DNA from: Paracoccus aestuarii
GTDB lineage: Bacteria > Pseudomonadota > Alphaproteobacteria > Rhodobacterales > Rhodobacteraceae
Assembly (NCBI RefSeq): GCF_028553885.1
Contig: NZ_CP067169.1
Span: 434,001-498,000, forward strand
Reading direction: 5' to 3'
DNA length: 64,000 nt
The position numbers and the translations under genes were made by a program. Under the pieces are notes generated by a model. The model saw nothing but the letters and a program-made list of their open reading frames with translations, searched no databases and had not been told where the DNA came from. The stretch's first letter is position 1, and every line of letters begins with the position of its first letter. Positions 8,433 through 17,297 of the stretch are shown in pieces.

Positions 8433-9305
8433 TCAGGCCACGGCCTCCAGCCCCGGCTTGGGGCGCACACCCAGGGCGGCGCAGACGTCGCGGGTCAGCT
8501 CGGGGCGGTTCAGCGTGTAGAAATGCAGCTGATCGACCCCGCCCGCGATCAGGCTTTCGCACAGATCGACGCAGAGGCCCGTGGCCACGGCGCGCACCGC
8601 CTCCGGTCCCTCCAGCGTGGCGGCGGCAAAGGCGTCCTCGGCCCAGTCCGGCACGGTGGTGTTGCAGGTCGCGGCAAAGCGTTTCGTGCCCGCCCAGCTC
8701 TGGACCGGCAGGATGCCGGGGATGACGGGCGCGTCGATCCCCGCCGCCGCGCAGCGGTCGCGGAACCGGAAGAAGGTGTCGGGCTCGAAGAAGAACTGGG
8801 TGATGGCGCTGGTCGCCCCGGCATCCAGCTTGCGCTTCAGCCAGGTCACGTCGGCGGCCTCGTCGCCGCTGTCGGGATGGGGTTCGGGATAGGCGCCGCA
8901 GCGGATGGTCATGTCGCCGCGCGCCGCGATCGCCTCGATCAGCTCGACCGAATTGGCGAAGCCCTCGGCATGGGGGGTGAAGCGGTCGGCCCCCTTGGGC
9001 GCGTCGCCGCGCAGGGCCACGATCTCGCGGATGCCGGCATCGGCATAGGATTGCACGATCTCCATCGTCTCGGCGCGGGTGGCCTCGACGCAGGTCAGGT
9101 GGGCCGCGACCTGCAGACCGAACTGGCGGTTGATCGTGGTCACGGCCTCATGGGTCAGCTGGCGGGTGGTGCCGCCCGCGCCATAGGTGACGGACACGAA
9201 ATCCGGATCCAGGGGCGCCAGCGCGCGCGCCGTCTCCCACAGCTTGAACGAGGCCTCCAGCGTCTTGGGCGGGAAGAATTCGAAGCTGACCTTGGGGGCG
9301 GGCAT
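8433..9305 (-). CDS. metF: 5,10-methylenetetrahydrofolate reductase
   Basis: 290 residues, FAD-containing TIM barrel. It reduces methylene-THF to methyl-THF, the methyl donor for methionine synthesis. Family segments: VSFEFFPPKT at the N-terminus (active-site Glu), DFVSVTYGAGG, IVALRGDAPKG, and the substrate/NADH region ITQFFFEPDTFFRFRDR. The start is the ATG at 9305 behind an AAAGGAA site; the open frame continues 12 codons upstream without a ribosome site. It is divergent from a MetR-type activator, with two MetR-like boxes in the gap. It converges on the broken DUF2235 gene. Confidence 0.95.
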   Translation of the reverse strand: MPAPKVSFEFFPPKTLEASFKLWETARALAPLDPDFVSVTYGAGGTTRQLTHEAVTTINRQFGLQVAAHLTCVEATRAETMEIVQSYADAGIREIVALRGDAPKGADRFTPHAEGFANSVELIEAIAARGDMTIRCGAYPEPHPDSGDEAADVTWLKRKLDAGATSAITQFFFEPDTFFRFRDRCAAAGIDAPVIPGILPVQSWAGTKRFAATCNTTVPDWAEDAFAAATLEGPEAVRAVATGLCVDLCESLIAGGVDQLHFYTLNRPELTRDVCAALGVRPKPGLEAVA

Positions 9306-9352
9306 GGCGGTTCCTTTCACTCTCGGGGGGCCTTGTGCCATGCGGCGCGGCG

Positions 9353-9365
9353 TGAGACAAATTCA
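9353..9365. promoter_or_regulatory. MetR-like box 1
   Basis: TGAGACAAATTCA matches the MetR consensus TGAA-N2-(A/T)-N2-TTCA except for the fourth base. It lies 48 bp upstream of the metF start and 34 bp upstream of the regulator start. Confidence 0.6.
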
Positions 9366-9383
9366 TAATCCTCAACATCAACC

Positions 9384-9396
9384 TGAGTTCCGCTCA
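9384..9396. promoter_or_regulatory. MetR-like box 2
   Basis: TGAGTTCCGCTCA has a perfect TGAG/CTCA palindrome spaced as in a MetR box. It begins 31 bp (about three helical turns) after box 1 and ends two bases before the regulator ATG at 9399, a position suited to autorepression. Confidence 0.5.
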
Positions 9397-9398
9397 TC

Positions 9399-10313
9399 AT
9401 GCATCTGGAATTGCGGCATCTGCGCACCGTCCACGCGATCCACGAACAGGGGGGCCTCGCCCGCGCGGCCGAGGTGCTGAACATCACGCAAAGCGCGCTG
9501 TCCCATCAGGTCAAGGCGCTGGAGGAACAGGCGGGGACCGCGCTGTTCGTGCGCCGCGCCAAGCCGATGCGCCTGTCGGCGGCGGGGATGCGTCTGCTGC
9601 GCCTGGCCGAACAGGTCCTGCCCTTGGTCGCCGCCACCGAGGCCGAGTTCAAGGGCGTCGAGGCCGGTCGCATCGGGCGGCTGCATATCGCGATGGAATG
9701 CCATGCCTGCTTCGACTGGCTGCTGCCGGTGCTGGACATCTTTCGCCGCGCCTGGCCGGATGTGGACGTAGACATCCGCCAGCGCCTGGCCTTCGGCGCG
9801 CTGCCCGCCCTGCTGCGCGAGGAGGTGGACCTGGTGATCTCCTCGGACCCCGAGGATCTGGCGGGCGTGACCTTCCAGCCGCTGTTCGATTACGCCCCCA
9901 CGCTGGTCGTGCCCGCGGATCATCCGCTGGTCGCCAAGGGCCATGCCGACCCCGCCGATCTGGCCGACCAGACGCTGATCACCTATCCGATGGACCGCGC
10001 GCGGCTGGATGTCTTCAGCCAGTTCCTGACCCCTGCCGGGGTGGAACCCGCCCGCCAGCGCACGGTCGAGCTGACCGCCGTGGCGGTCATGCTGGTGGCC
10101 TCCGGGCGCGGGGTGGCGGTCATGCCCGATTGGGTGCTGCGGCGCGAGGCGGCGAACCCCGAACTGGCCCTGCTGCCCTTGGGTCCGCAGGGGATCCGGC
10201 GCAGGCTTTATGCCGCGGTGCGCTCGGACGACCTGTCCCAGCCCTACATGGCCCATGTGCTGCGCCTGTCGCGGACCGAGCCTCTGCGCATGCTGCGCGG
10301 TGCCGCCGCCTGA
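9399..10313 (+). CDS. metR: LysR-family regulator of methionine genes (MetR-like)
   Basis: 304 residues. The N-terminal LysR winged helix-turn-helix is at ~1-60 (GGLARAAEVLNITQSALSHQ), followed by an effector domain. The segment MECHACFDWLLPVLDIFR (~100) is characteristic of MetR, whose co-inducer is homocysteine. It is divergent from metF with a 93-bp gap holding two MetR-like boxes, the classic metR arrangement. The likely role is to activate metF (and perhaps metE elsewhere) when homocysteine accumulates, and to repress itself. The ATG at 9399 is the first in frame. Confidence 0.88.
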   Translation: MHLELRHLRTVHAIHEQGGLARAAEVLNITQSALSHQVKALEEQAGTALFVRRAKPMRLSAAGMRLLRLAEQVLPLVAATEAEFKGVEAGRIGRLHIAMECHACFDWLLPVLDIFRRAWPDVDVDIRQRLAFGALPALLREEVDLVISSDPEDLAGVTFQPLFDYAPTLVVPADHPLVAKGHADPADLADQTLITYPMDRARLDVFSQFLTPAGVEPARQRTVELTAVAVMLVASGRGVAVMPDWVLRREAANPELALLPLGPQGIRRRLYAAVRSDDLSQPYMAHVLRLSRTEPLRMLRGAAA

Positions 10314-10374
10314 TGCTTGGCTTTCCGGCGCGCCTGCCCTATGACGCGCCCAACCCCTATTCCCGGAGCATGTG

Positions 10375-11163
10375 ATGGCAAGCGCCAATCTGAATGTCAT
10401 GATCAAGGCCGCCCGCAAGGCCGGGCGCGGCCTCGTCAAGGATTTCCGCGAGGTCGAGAACCTGCAGGTCAGCGTCAAGGGTGCGGGCGATTTCGTCACC
10501 CGCGCCGACCGCGAGGCCGAACGCCTGATCAAGGAGGAGCTGATGACCGCCCGCCCCAGCTATGGCTGGGTCGGAGAGGAGACCGGCACGGATGAGGGCG
10601 ACGACCCCACCCGCCGCTGGCTGGTCGATCCCTTGGACGGGACCACCAACTTTCTGCACGGCCTGCCGCATTGGGCGGTCAGCATCGCGCTGGAACACAA
10701 GGGCGAGATCGTGGCCGCCGTCATCTTCGACGCCGCCAAGGACGAGCTGTTCGTCGCCGAAAAAGGCGGCGGCGCCTTCATGAACGACCAGCGCCTGCGC
10801 GTCTCGGGGCGCACGCGGCTCGCCGATTCGGTCTTTGCCACGGGTATCCCCCATGCGGGCACCGGGCCGCTGCCCGCGATGATCCAGGACCTGGCCCAGC
10901 TGATGCCGGTCGCGGCGGGGGTGCGGGGCTTTGGCTCGGCGGCGCTGAACCTGGCTTATGTGGCGGGCGGGCGCTTTGATGGATATTGGGAACGCGGCAC
11001 GAAATCCTGGGACGTGGCCGCGGGCATCCTGATGGTGCGCGAGGCCGGGGGCTTCGTCCACGGCATCCGCGAGGGCGACGACCCGCTGGAATCGGGGCGC
11101 ATCATCGCCGCGAACCCGACCCTGATGGAGCCCTTTGCCAAGATCATCCGCAGCCGCGACTGA
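10375..11163 (+). CDS. suhB: Inositol monophosphatase family protein (SuhB-like)
   Basis: 262 residues, Mg2+-dependent Li+-sensitive phosphatase fold. The metal-binding motifs are all present in order: GEE in WVGEETGT (~65), DPLDGTTNFLHG (~85) and WDVAAGILMVREAGG (~212). It probably hydrolyses inositol-1-phosphate or related sugar phosphates; E. coli SuhB also acts in rRNA antitermination, which cannot be judged here. I use the ATG at 10375 with GGAG eight bases upstream rather than the GTG one codon earlier. It follows metR by about 60 bp on the same strand. Confidence 0.93.
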   Translation: MASANLNVMIKAARKAGRGLVKDFREVENLQVSVKGAGDFVTRADREAERLIKEELMTARPSYGWVGEETGTDEGDDPTRRWLVDPLDGTTNFLHGLPHWAVSIALEHKGEIVAAVIFDAAKDELFVAEKGGGAFMNDQRLRVSGRTRLADSVFATGIPHAGTGPLPAMIQDLAQLMPVAAGVRGFGSAALNLAYVAGGRFDGYWERGTKSWDVAAGILMVREAGGFVHGIREGDDPLESGRIIAANPTLMEPFAKIIRSRD

Positions 11164-11253
11164 TTGGCGCCACGCGGGGTTGCATGATGCGCAATCGCGC
11201 TTGACGCCGCGTCGGGGCGGGCGCAACAGGGGCGCGATCCGAAAGGCGCGCCC

Positions 11254-12207
11254 ATGTCCGACGACCGCACCCAGCCCCCCTATGTCGCATCGGCCGCGGT
11301 GGCCGCGCCGCCGCCGCTGCCGCCCGGCACCCCGACGCCCGCGCGCGACCGCACGGGGCTGGCCATCGGGCTGATGTGCCTGGTCAGCCTGATCTTCGCC
11401 TTCCAGGACGTGTTCTCGCGGCTGCTGGGGGGCGATTACCCGCCGGTGCTGATCGTGATGATCCGCTACTGGGTCTTTGCGGGCTTCGTGATCGTGCTGG
11501 TGGCGCGCCAGCCCGGCGGGCTGCGCCGCGCGATCCGCACCCGCCGCCCGCTGACCCAGATCGCCCGCGGTGTCATCCTGGCGCTGGAGGTGCTGCTGAT
11601 GGTCGAGGCCTTCGTGCGCCTCGGCCTGATCGAGACCCATGCCGTCTTTGCCGTCTATCCGCTGCTGGTCGCGGCCCTGTCGGGGCCGGTCCTGGGCGAA
11701 CATGTCGGCTGGCGGCGCTGGACGGCCATCGCAATCGGCTTTTGCGGCATCATCGTGATCCTGGATCCCGGCGCGGGCGTGGCCAGCGTCACCGCGCTGC
11801 TGCCCTTGGGGGCGGCGCTGCTGTTTGCGCTTTACGGCTTGCTGACGCGGCATGTGTCGCGGGACGACCCGTCCATGGTCAGCTTCTTCTGGACGGGCAT
11901 CGCGGGGGCGGTGGCGATCACGCTGGTGGGGATCTGGGACTGGCAGTGGCTGGCGCCGCGGGACTGGGTCTGGATGGGCTTGCTCTGCATCTGCGGGATG
12001 ACCTCGCATTACCTGATGATCCGCAGCTACGAGCTGGCCGAGGCATCCGCCCTGCAGCCCTTCGCCTATACCCAGCTGGTCTGGGTCAGCATCCTGGGCG
12101 TCTGGCTGTTCGACGAACGGCTGCGCGGCAATGTGGTGATCGGCTGCGCGATCGTGGTGGGGGCGGGGCTGTTCACTCTGTGGCGACAGCGGCGGCGGTC
12201 GTCGTGA
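11254..12207 (+). CDS. EamA/DMT-superfamily transporter
   Basis: 317 residues, ten predicted membrane helices in two repeated EamA halves, beginning LAIGLMCLVSLIFAFQDVFSRLL after a ~38-residue Pro/Ala-rich cytoplasmic leader. The second half contains ASALQPFAYTQLVWVSILGVWLF, typical of the family. These are metabolite exporters of the inner membrane; the substrate is unknown. The start is the ATG at 11254. Its last 35 bases overlap the convergent lytic transglycosylase gene. Confidence 0.92.
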   Translation: MSDDRTQPPYVASAAVAAPPPLPPGTPTPARDRTGLAIGLMCLVSLIFAFQDVFSRLLGGDYPPVLIVMIRYWVFAGFVIVLVARQPGGLRRAIRTRRPLTQIARGVILALEVLLMVEAFVRLGLIETHAVFAVYPLLVAALSGPVLGEHVGWRRWTAIAIGFCGIIVILDPGAGVASVTALLPLGAALLFALYGLLTRHVSRDDPSMVSFFWTGIAGAVAITLVGIWDWQWLAPRDWVWMGLLCICGMTSHYLMIRSYELAEASALQPFAYTQLVWVSILGVWLFDERLRGNVVIGCAIVVGAGLFTLWRQRRRSS

Positions 12208-14239
12208 ACCAGTCATCGGGCAGGCGCGGCCCGATGAAGGGCTTGGGCACCGGCCGCGCCGACAGGGCCAGGGTCAGCCGCGCGGGCGGCGGCGGCACCT
12301 GACCGCCCCCCGACAGGTCCCACCGGGTCACCACCGGGGCGGGCTTGCCATGGATGCGGGCGCGATAGATGGGCAGGGCCTCGGCCACGCGCATGACGTA
12401 GTTGCGGGTCTCGTCGAAGGGGATCAGCTCGACCCAGTCCACGGGATCGGCATCGCGGCGCAGATCCCCGAAATCGCCCAGCCAGCGCGCCGGACGCCCG
12501 GGCCCGGCATTGTAGCCCGCCGCGATCAGCGCGACCGACGGCCCGAAGCGGTCGGCCAGGTCGGTCAGATACTGCGCCCCGATCCGCGCGTTATAGGCCG
12601 CGTCGCTGGACAGCCGCCCCAGGTCATAGGGGATGCGCAGCTGGCGCGCGACCTGCTCGGCCGTGCCCGGCATGACCTGCATCAGACCCTGCGCGCCGAC
12701 CGGGCTGGAGGCTGTGTGGTTGAATTCCGATTCCTGCCGCGCGATGGCCATGACCAGCTCCGGCGGCGGGCCCAGATCCTCGCGTTCCAACCCGGTCAGG
12801 GGGAAATGCGCGACGGGCCAGATGACGCCCTGGTTCGCGGATTGCTTGGCCAGGCGCAGGCCGTGCCAGGGGGTGCCTGCCTCGTACATCAGGCGCGACA
12901 TGCGGGCGATGTCCTCGGGCGTGGCGGATTGCGCCAGATGCAGCAGAAAGCGCTGCGCATCGTCGCGCCGGCCGCTGGCGACCAGCCACAGCGCGGCGCG
13001 AAAGAGCCCGTCGCCCCGCAGGTCGCTGCCGCGCCAGTCGGGCAGCGTGTCGATGGCCTGATCGGCCACCGCGTAGTCGGGCGGCAGGGTGCGGCCCAGC
13101 TTGCCCATCGCCAGCTGGCCGTAATAGGTGCCCGGCATGTCGGCAGCGGCGCCATAGGCCGTGCGGGCGCGGTCGTCGCGGCCCAAGGCCTCATGCGCGC
13201 GGCCCTGCCAGTAATGGGCGCGCGACAGGCTGATCGCCGAACCGACGACGGTTTCCAGATGGCTGAAATGATCCAGCGCCCGGTTTGCATCACCGGTGCG
13301 CAGGGCGGCCCACCCGGCCAGCCATTCCAGATCGGCGTAGTGGCGGTTGTCGGGGGTCAGGAAATGCGGATGGGCCAGGCGCAGCGCCCGGTCCCAATCG
13401 CCGTTGCGCATCGCCAGCCGCACGTAATCGACCCGCATCGAGGCCCACCGGGCCGGATCGCGCAGCGCCTCGGCATCGGTCGACGCCTCCAGCAGCAGGG
13501 CCTGGGCGCCCTCGTGCTGGCGGGCGCCGACGCGCCAGTCGAAGCGGTCCATGGCCAGGCCCGGATCGGCACGCTGATCATCGGGCAGGGCCAGGATCAG
13601 GCCGTCCACGCCCTCGCGCCCGGCCTGCAGCGCGATGCGGGCGCGGGGCAGGGCGCGGGCGGGTTCCTCCAGCCGGTCCAGCAGGCGTTCGGCCTGGGCC
13701 CATTCGCGCCGGTCCAGCATGGCGGTGACCCGGTCGGGGATCAGCGCGGCCAGGTCGGGATGGGCGGCCAGCAGGGCGGCCTCGTCCGCGGCCTCCAGCG
13801 GGCGGGTCAGGAAGAAGGTCTGGCGGGCGGCCCGGGCCTCGGGCTGGGGCAGCAGGGCGGCCAGCGCCTCCAGGCCTTGGCGGGTGGCGGGGGCGCGGCC
13901 GTCATAGAACAGGCGGATGTCGTCGGGATCCGCGCCGGGGCGCAGCTTGGCCTCGGCCCGCTGGATCAGCAGATCGAGGCCGGGCCAGTCGGGATGGGCG
14001 CGCAGGAAATCGGCGTAATCGGCGAAATCGCCATGGCCCGCGCGCAGGGCGTGCCATGCGACCAGGCTTTCGCCCAAGGGGCCCGCGCGCAGGGCCGCGT
14101 CGCGGGCGGTCACCCAATCGCGGGCCTGGGTCGCGGCCAGGGCCAGCGCCATCGCGCCGGGATCCTCGGACCGGGCCGGGGTTGCCAGGGGAAGGGCCAG
14201 CAGCAGGCCCGCGGTCATCATGTCACGCAGAAGTCGCAT
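12173..14239 (-). CDS. Soluble lytic murein transglycosylase
   Basis: 688 residues. Signal peptide MRLLRDMMTAGLLLALPLATPARS, then a long alpha-helical superhelix (U and L domains, ~25-490), then the SLT catalytic domain. The catalytic glutamate is in AIARQESEFN (~515), followed by SSPVGAQGLMQVMPGTA and the closing AGYNAGPGR and ETRNYVMRV motifs. It cleaves peptidoglycan glycan strands in the periplasm, leaving 1,6-anhydro ends. The ATG at 14239 is chosen because it starts a clean signal peptide; the open frame extends 32 codons further. It is divergent from dapA and its 3' end overlaps the EamA gene by 35 bp. Confidence 0.94.
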   Translation of the reverse strand: MRLLRDMMTAGLLLALPLATPARSEDPGAMALALAATQARDWVTARDAALRAGPLGESLVAWHALRAGHGDFADYADFLRAHPDWPGLDLLIQRAEAKLRPGADPDDIRLFYDGRAPATRQGLEALAALLPQPEARAARQTFFLTRPLEAADEAALLAAHPDLAALIPDRVTAMLDRREWAQAERLLDRLEEPARALPRARIALQAGREGVDGLILALPDDQRADPGLAMDRFDWRVGARQHEGAQALLLEASTDAEALRDPARWASMRVDYVRLAMRNGDWDRALRLAHPHFLTPDNRHYADLEWLAGWAALRTGDANRALDHFSHLETVVGSAISLSRAHYWQGRAHEALGRDDRARTAYGAAADMPGTYYGQLAMGKLGRTLPPDYAVADQAIDTLPDWRGSDLRGDGLFRAALWLVASGRRDDAQRFLLHLAQSATPEDIARMSRLMYEAGTPWHGLRLAKQSANQGVIWPVAHFPLTGLEREDLGPPPELVMAIARQESEFNHTASSPVGAQGLMQVMPGTAEQVARQLRIPYDLGRLSSDAAYNARIGAQYLTDLADRFGPSVALIAAGYNAGPGRPARWLGDFGDLRRDADPVDWVELIPFDETRNYVMRVAEALPIYRARIHGKPAPVVTRWDLSGGGQVPPPPARLTLALSARPVPKPFIGPRLPDDWFTTTAAAVATE

Positions 14240-14362
14240 CACCGCCCTGTGTCGCCGCCATGGCGGTCCGGTGCAATACACAACCTTGGCAAGTTCGCCG
14301 GCCAAGGATAGTGAGGGCGCCGGAATTGCCGCCATTCACCAAGGATCATCATGGAGCGTGTC

Positions 14363-15238
14363 ATGTTCAAAGGGTCGATGCCAGCCCTCGTCACGCCGTT
14401 CACTCCGAACGGCGCGCTGGATCTGGACACGCTGAAGAAGCTGGTCGAATGGCAGATCGACCAAGGCAGCCACGCCATCGTGCCCGTGGGCACCACCGGC
14501 GAAAGCCCGACCCTGACCCATGAGGAGCACCGCACCGTCATCGAGGAGGTCGTGCGCGCCGTGGACGGCCGCGTGCCGGTGATCGCGGGGGCGGGGTCGA
14601 ATTCGACCCGCGAGGGGATCGGCCTGCTGCAGCATGCGGCCAGCGTGGGCGCGGATGCGGGGCTGGTCGTCACGCCCTATTACAACAAGCCGACGCAGGC
14701 GGGGCTGATCGCGCATTACACCGCGCTGACGGATGCCTGCGACCTGCCGATCATCATCTACAACATCCCGGGCCGGTCGGTCGTGGACATGATGCCCGAG
14801 ACGATGGGGGTTCTGGCGCAGATCCCCTCGATCATCGGGGTCAAGGACGCGACCGGCAAGCTGGAGCGGGTGAGCTGTCAGCGCATGACCTGCGGGGCGG
14901 ATTTCATCCAGCTGTCGGGCGAGGATGCGACGGCCCTGGGCTTCAACGCCCATGGCGGGGTGGGCTGCATCAGCGTGACGGCGAATGTGGCGCCGCGGCT
15001 CTGCGCGGATCTGCAGGAGGCGACGCTGCGGGGCGATTACGCGGCGGCCTTGGCGATCCAGGACCGGCTGATGCCGCTGCATCTGGCGATCTTCGTCGAG
15101 CCGGGGCTGGTGGGCGCGAAATACGCGCTGTCGCGCCTGGGCATGTGCGACGAGCGCGTGCGCCTGCCGCTGACGCCGCTGACCGAGCCGACGCGCCGCC
15201 TGATCGACGCGGCGTTGGAGCATGCCGGCCTGACCTGA
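14363..15238 (+). CDS. dapA: 4-hydroxy-tetrahydrodipicolinate synthase
   Basis: 291 residues, TIM-barrel Schiff-base aldolase that condenses pyruvate with aspartate semialdehyde in lysine/diaminopimelate synthesis. Visible: the [13 protein letters not shown] start, [12 protein letters not shown] (substrate loop), the active-site tyrosine in [19 protein letters not shown], and the Schiff-base lysine in GVKDATG. I use the ATG at 14363, which has GGAG six bases upstream and matches family N-termini; an ATG at 14351 would add MERV and is also preceded by AAGGA. The stop is followed at once by a family-A intergenic repeat. Confidence 0.95.
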   Translation: MFKGSMPALVTPFTPNGALDLDTLKKLVEWQIDQGSHAIVPVGTTGESPTLTHEEHRTVIEEVVRAVDGRVPVIAGAGSNSTREGIGLLQHAASVGADAGLVVTPYYNKPTQAGLIAHYTALTDACDLPIIIYNIPGRSVVDMMPETMGVLAQIPSIIGVKDATGKLERVSCQRMTCGADFIQLSGEDATALGFNAHGGVGCISVTANVAPRLCADLQEATLRGDYAAALAIQDRLMPLHLAIFVEPGLVGAKYALSRLGMCDERVRLPLTPLTEPTRRLIDAALEHAGLT

Positions 15239-15239
15239 G

Positions 15240-15280
15240 TTGCGTCCCGCGACGGCGGGGGGCCAGCCCCCCGCACCCCC
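15240..15280 (+). repeat. Intergenic repeat family A, copy 1 (after dapA)
   Basis: Begins one base after the dapA stop with TTGCGTCCCGCGACG (15240-15254). An 8-bp G/C hairpin follows (15255-15262 with 15267-15274), then CACCCCC. Identical 15-mers follow the stop codons of gdx (20679) and the agmatinase (32265). Confidence 0.85.
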
Positions 15281-15299
15281 CTTGTCGGTCTGTGGGTGG

Positions 15300-16499
15300 T
15301 CAGCGCGCGCCCAGGCCCGCGCGCATCATCAGCCGCCGCACCGGCGTCACCGCATACAGCCCGCCGAGCGCCGCCGCCCGCAGGTCGCGCAGCGGGCGCA
15401 GGCGCAGCTGGCTGGCGCGGTTCAGCGCGTCGATGCCCAGGATGCGCGCCATCGCCTCGGGGCGGCGGCTGCGGTCGTAGCGCGCCAGGCTCTCGGCGCT
15501 GCCCGCATCGGCGCGGCTGAGATCCAGCAGCGCCGAGAGGTCCGCGAGGCTCATGTTCAGGCCCTGCGCGCCGATGGGGGGCAGGACATGGGCGGCCTCG
15601 GCGATCAGTGCGGTGCGGGGGCCGGTGAAGCGGTGGGCGATCTGGCTGATGATCGGCCATGCGGTCAGCCGCGTTGCCGGGCGCAGATGGCCGAGGACGC
15701 CTGCCGAGCGGTCGTTCAGCGCCGCCTCGAAGGCGGGGGCGGACAGGGCCGTCAACGCGTCGATGGCTGCGGCGTCATCCATCCAGACCACGGCCGATCC
15801 GGGCCTGCCGTCGCGGTCGGGCAGGGGAACCAGCGTGAAGGGCCCGCCCGCGCGATGCACCTCGGTCGAGACGTTGTGATGGGGCTGGTCATGCGTGACC
15901 GCGAAGGCTAGCGCCTTTTGCCCGTAGCGCCAGGTGCGCACCCCGATGCCCAAGGCGCGCCGGACCGCCGAATCGCGCCCATCCGCGCCGATCAGCAGGC
16001 GGGCGCGCAGGCGGCGGCCGTCGGTCAGGGTCACCACCGCCCCTTCGGATCGGGCCAGGACCGTCGCCGTACCGGTGCCGTGGATCACCCGGACCGAGGG
16101 CAGGGCGTGGATGCGCGCCATCAGCTCGCGCCGCATCAGCCAGTTGGGCAGGTTCCAGCCGAAGGGCTGGTCGCCGATCTCGGCCGCGTCGAAATCGCGG
16201 GTCAGGCGGGGGGTGGGCGCCGTGCCGCCCGCATCGACGATGCGCATGACCTGCAGGGCGGTGGCGTGGGGGGCGAGGGCCTCCCACAACCCGATGCGTT
16301 CGAAAAGCGCGACGGACGGCGTCAGGAAGGCGGTGGAGCGCAGGTCGGCGCCTGCCGCGTCCTCCTCGGTCACCGGGGGGGCGGGGTCGACGCAGAGGAC
16401 CGAGAACCCCTCGGCCCCGAAGGCGCAGGCGGCGATCAGCCCGGCCAGCCCGCCGCCCGAGATCAGGATGTCGATGTCGTCGATGCGCGTGTCGGTCAT
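15300..16499 (-). CDS. ubiH: UbiH/UbiF/COQ6-family FAD-dependent hydroxylase
   Basis: 399 residues, class A flavin monooxygenase. The FAD Rossmann motif near the N-terminus reads ILISGGGLAGLIAACAF, the second flavin contact is LLIGADGRDSAVR (~170), and the C-terminal FAD segment is LIAEAAHVLPPIGAQGLNM (~300). It hydroxylates the ubiquinone ring precursor at the membrane; which ring position cannot be told, so the symbol marks the family. The ATG at 16499 starts just before the FAD strand. It is convergent with dapA across a family-A repeat and has no close partner. Confidence 0.88.
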   Translation of the reverse strand: MTDTRIDDIDILISGGGLAGLIAACAFGAEGFSVLCVDPAPPVTEEDAAGADLRSTAFLTPSVALFERIGLWEALAPHATALQVMRIVDAGGTAPTPRLTRDFDAAEIGDQPFGWNLPNWLMRRELMARIHALPSVRVIHGTGTATVLARSEGAVVTLTDGRRLRARLLIGADGRDSAVRRALGIGVRTWRYGQKALAFAVTHDQPHHNVSTEVHRAGGPFTLVPLPDRDGRPGSAVVWMDDAAAIDALTALSAPAFEAALNDRSAGVLGHLRPATRLTAWPIISQIAHRFTGPRTALIAEAAHVLPPIGAQGLNMSLADLSALLDLSRADAGSAESLARYDRSRRPEAMARILGIDALNRASQLRLRPLRDLRAAALGGLYAVTPVRRLMMRAGLGAR

Positions 16500-16570
16500 G
16501 GCATGCCCTTTCGGTGTGCGCCCAGACTGCCCCGCCGCGCGGGCGGGGGAAAGGGGCGGCGCTGTCGCAG

Positions 16571-17233
16571 TCAGACCAGCGCGCGCAGGAAACCGGTCAG
16601 GTCATGGGTGCGGTGCTGGACATGGGGGCCGACCCCACCCGTCAGTGCGTCGGGCCCGTGGCGGCCGTCGCCCACCAGCACGGTACACATGCCCAGGTCG
16701 TGCGGCACGATCAGGTTGCGCGGGTCATCCTCGAAGAAGGCGGCCCGGGCGGGGTCGATGCCGGAGGCGGCCAGGATCGGCGCATAGGCGCGGGGGTCGG
16801 GCTTGGGGTGAAAACCCGCCTCCTCGATGCCATAGACGGCGTCGAACAGGTCCTCGGGCAGGGCGCGGGCGGCCAGCACGCGGCGGGCGTAACCCGCATC
16901 GCCATTGGTGTGGATGATCCGCCGACCCGGCAGGGCCGCGATGGCCGCAGCCAGGTCCGGGTCCGGTTCCAGCACCGAGAAGTCGATGTCATGCACATCG
17001 GCCAGATAGGCCGCGGGATCGACCTGATGTTCGGCCATCAGCCCGGCCAAAGTGGTGCCGTGCAGGCGCCAGTATTCGGCGCGCAGGCGGTTCGCGTGAT
17101 CCTGCGGCACGTCCAGCGCGCGCATCATCCAGGCGGTCATCCGGACCTCGATCTGCGCGAAAAGCTGCGCCTCGGGCGGATAGAGGGTGTTGTCCAGATC
17201 GAAGATCCAGGCGGTGACATGCGAAAAATCCAT
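16571..17233 (-). CDS. Pyrimidine 5'-nucleotidase-type HAD hydrolase
   Basis: 220 residues. The HAD motif I nucleophile is in IFDLDNTLYPPEAQLF (near residue 12), motif II is RIIHTNGD, motif III is the lysine in GFHPKPDPRAY, and motif IV is FEDDPRNL. The DNTLYP form is typical of the SDT1/PhnN-like pyrimidine 5'-nucleotidase subfamily, which dephosphorylates UMP/CMP-like nucleotides. The ATG at 17233 is used; upstream codons in frame would run into the divergent promoter region. It is divergent from the GntR regulator at 17298. Confidence 0.88.
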   Translation of the reverse strand: MDFSHVTAWIFDLDNTLYPPEAQLFAQIEVRMTAWMMRALDVPQDHANRLRAEYWRLHGTTLAGLMAEHQVDPAAYLADVHDIDFSVLEPDPDLAAAIAALPGRRIIHTNGDAGYARRVLAARALPEDLFDAVYGIEEAGFHPKPDPRAYAPILAASGIDPARAAFFEDDPRNLIVPHDLGMCTVLVGDGRHGPDALTGGVGPHVQHRTHDLTGFLRALV

Positions 17234-17297
17234 GGCCCGGGCATAGCTTGCGCGCTGGCCGCTTGCAATTCGGCGCGCGCGGGCCAATCGTTCGCGG

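Noticed and set aside
12350..14311. A 653-codon plus-strand open frame opposite the lytic transglycosylase
   Set aside because: Antisense shadow; the minus strand carries a signal peptide and a full SLT catalytic domain.
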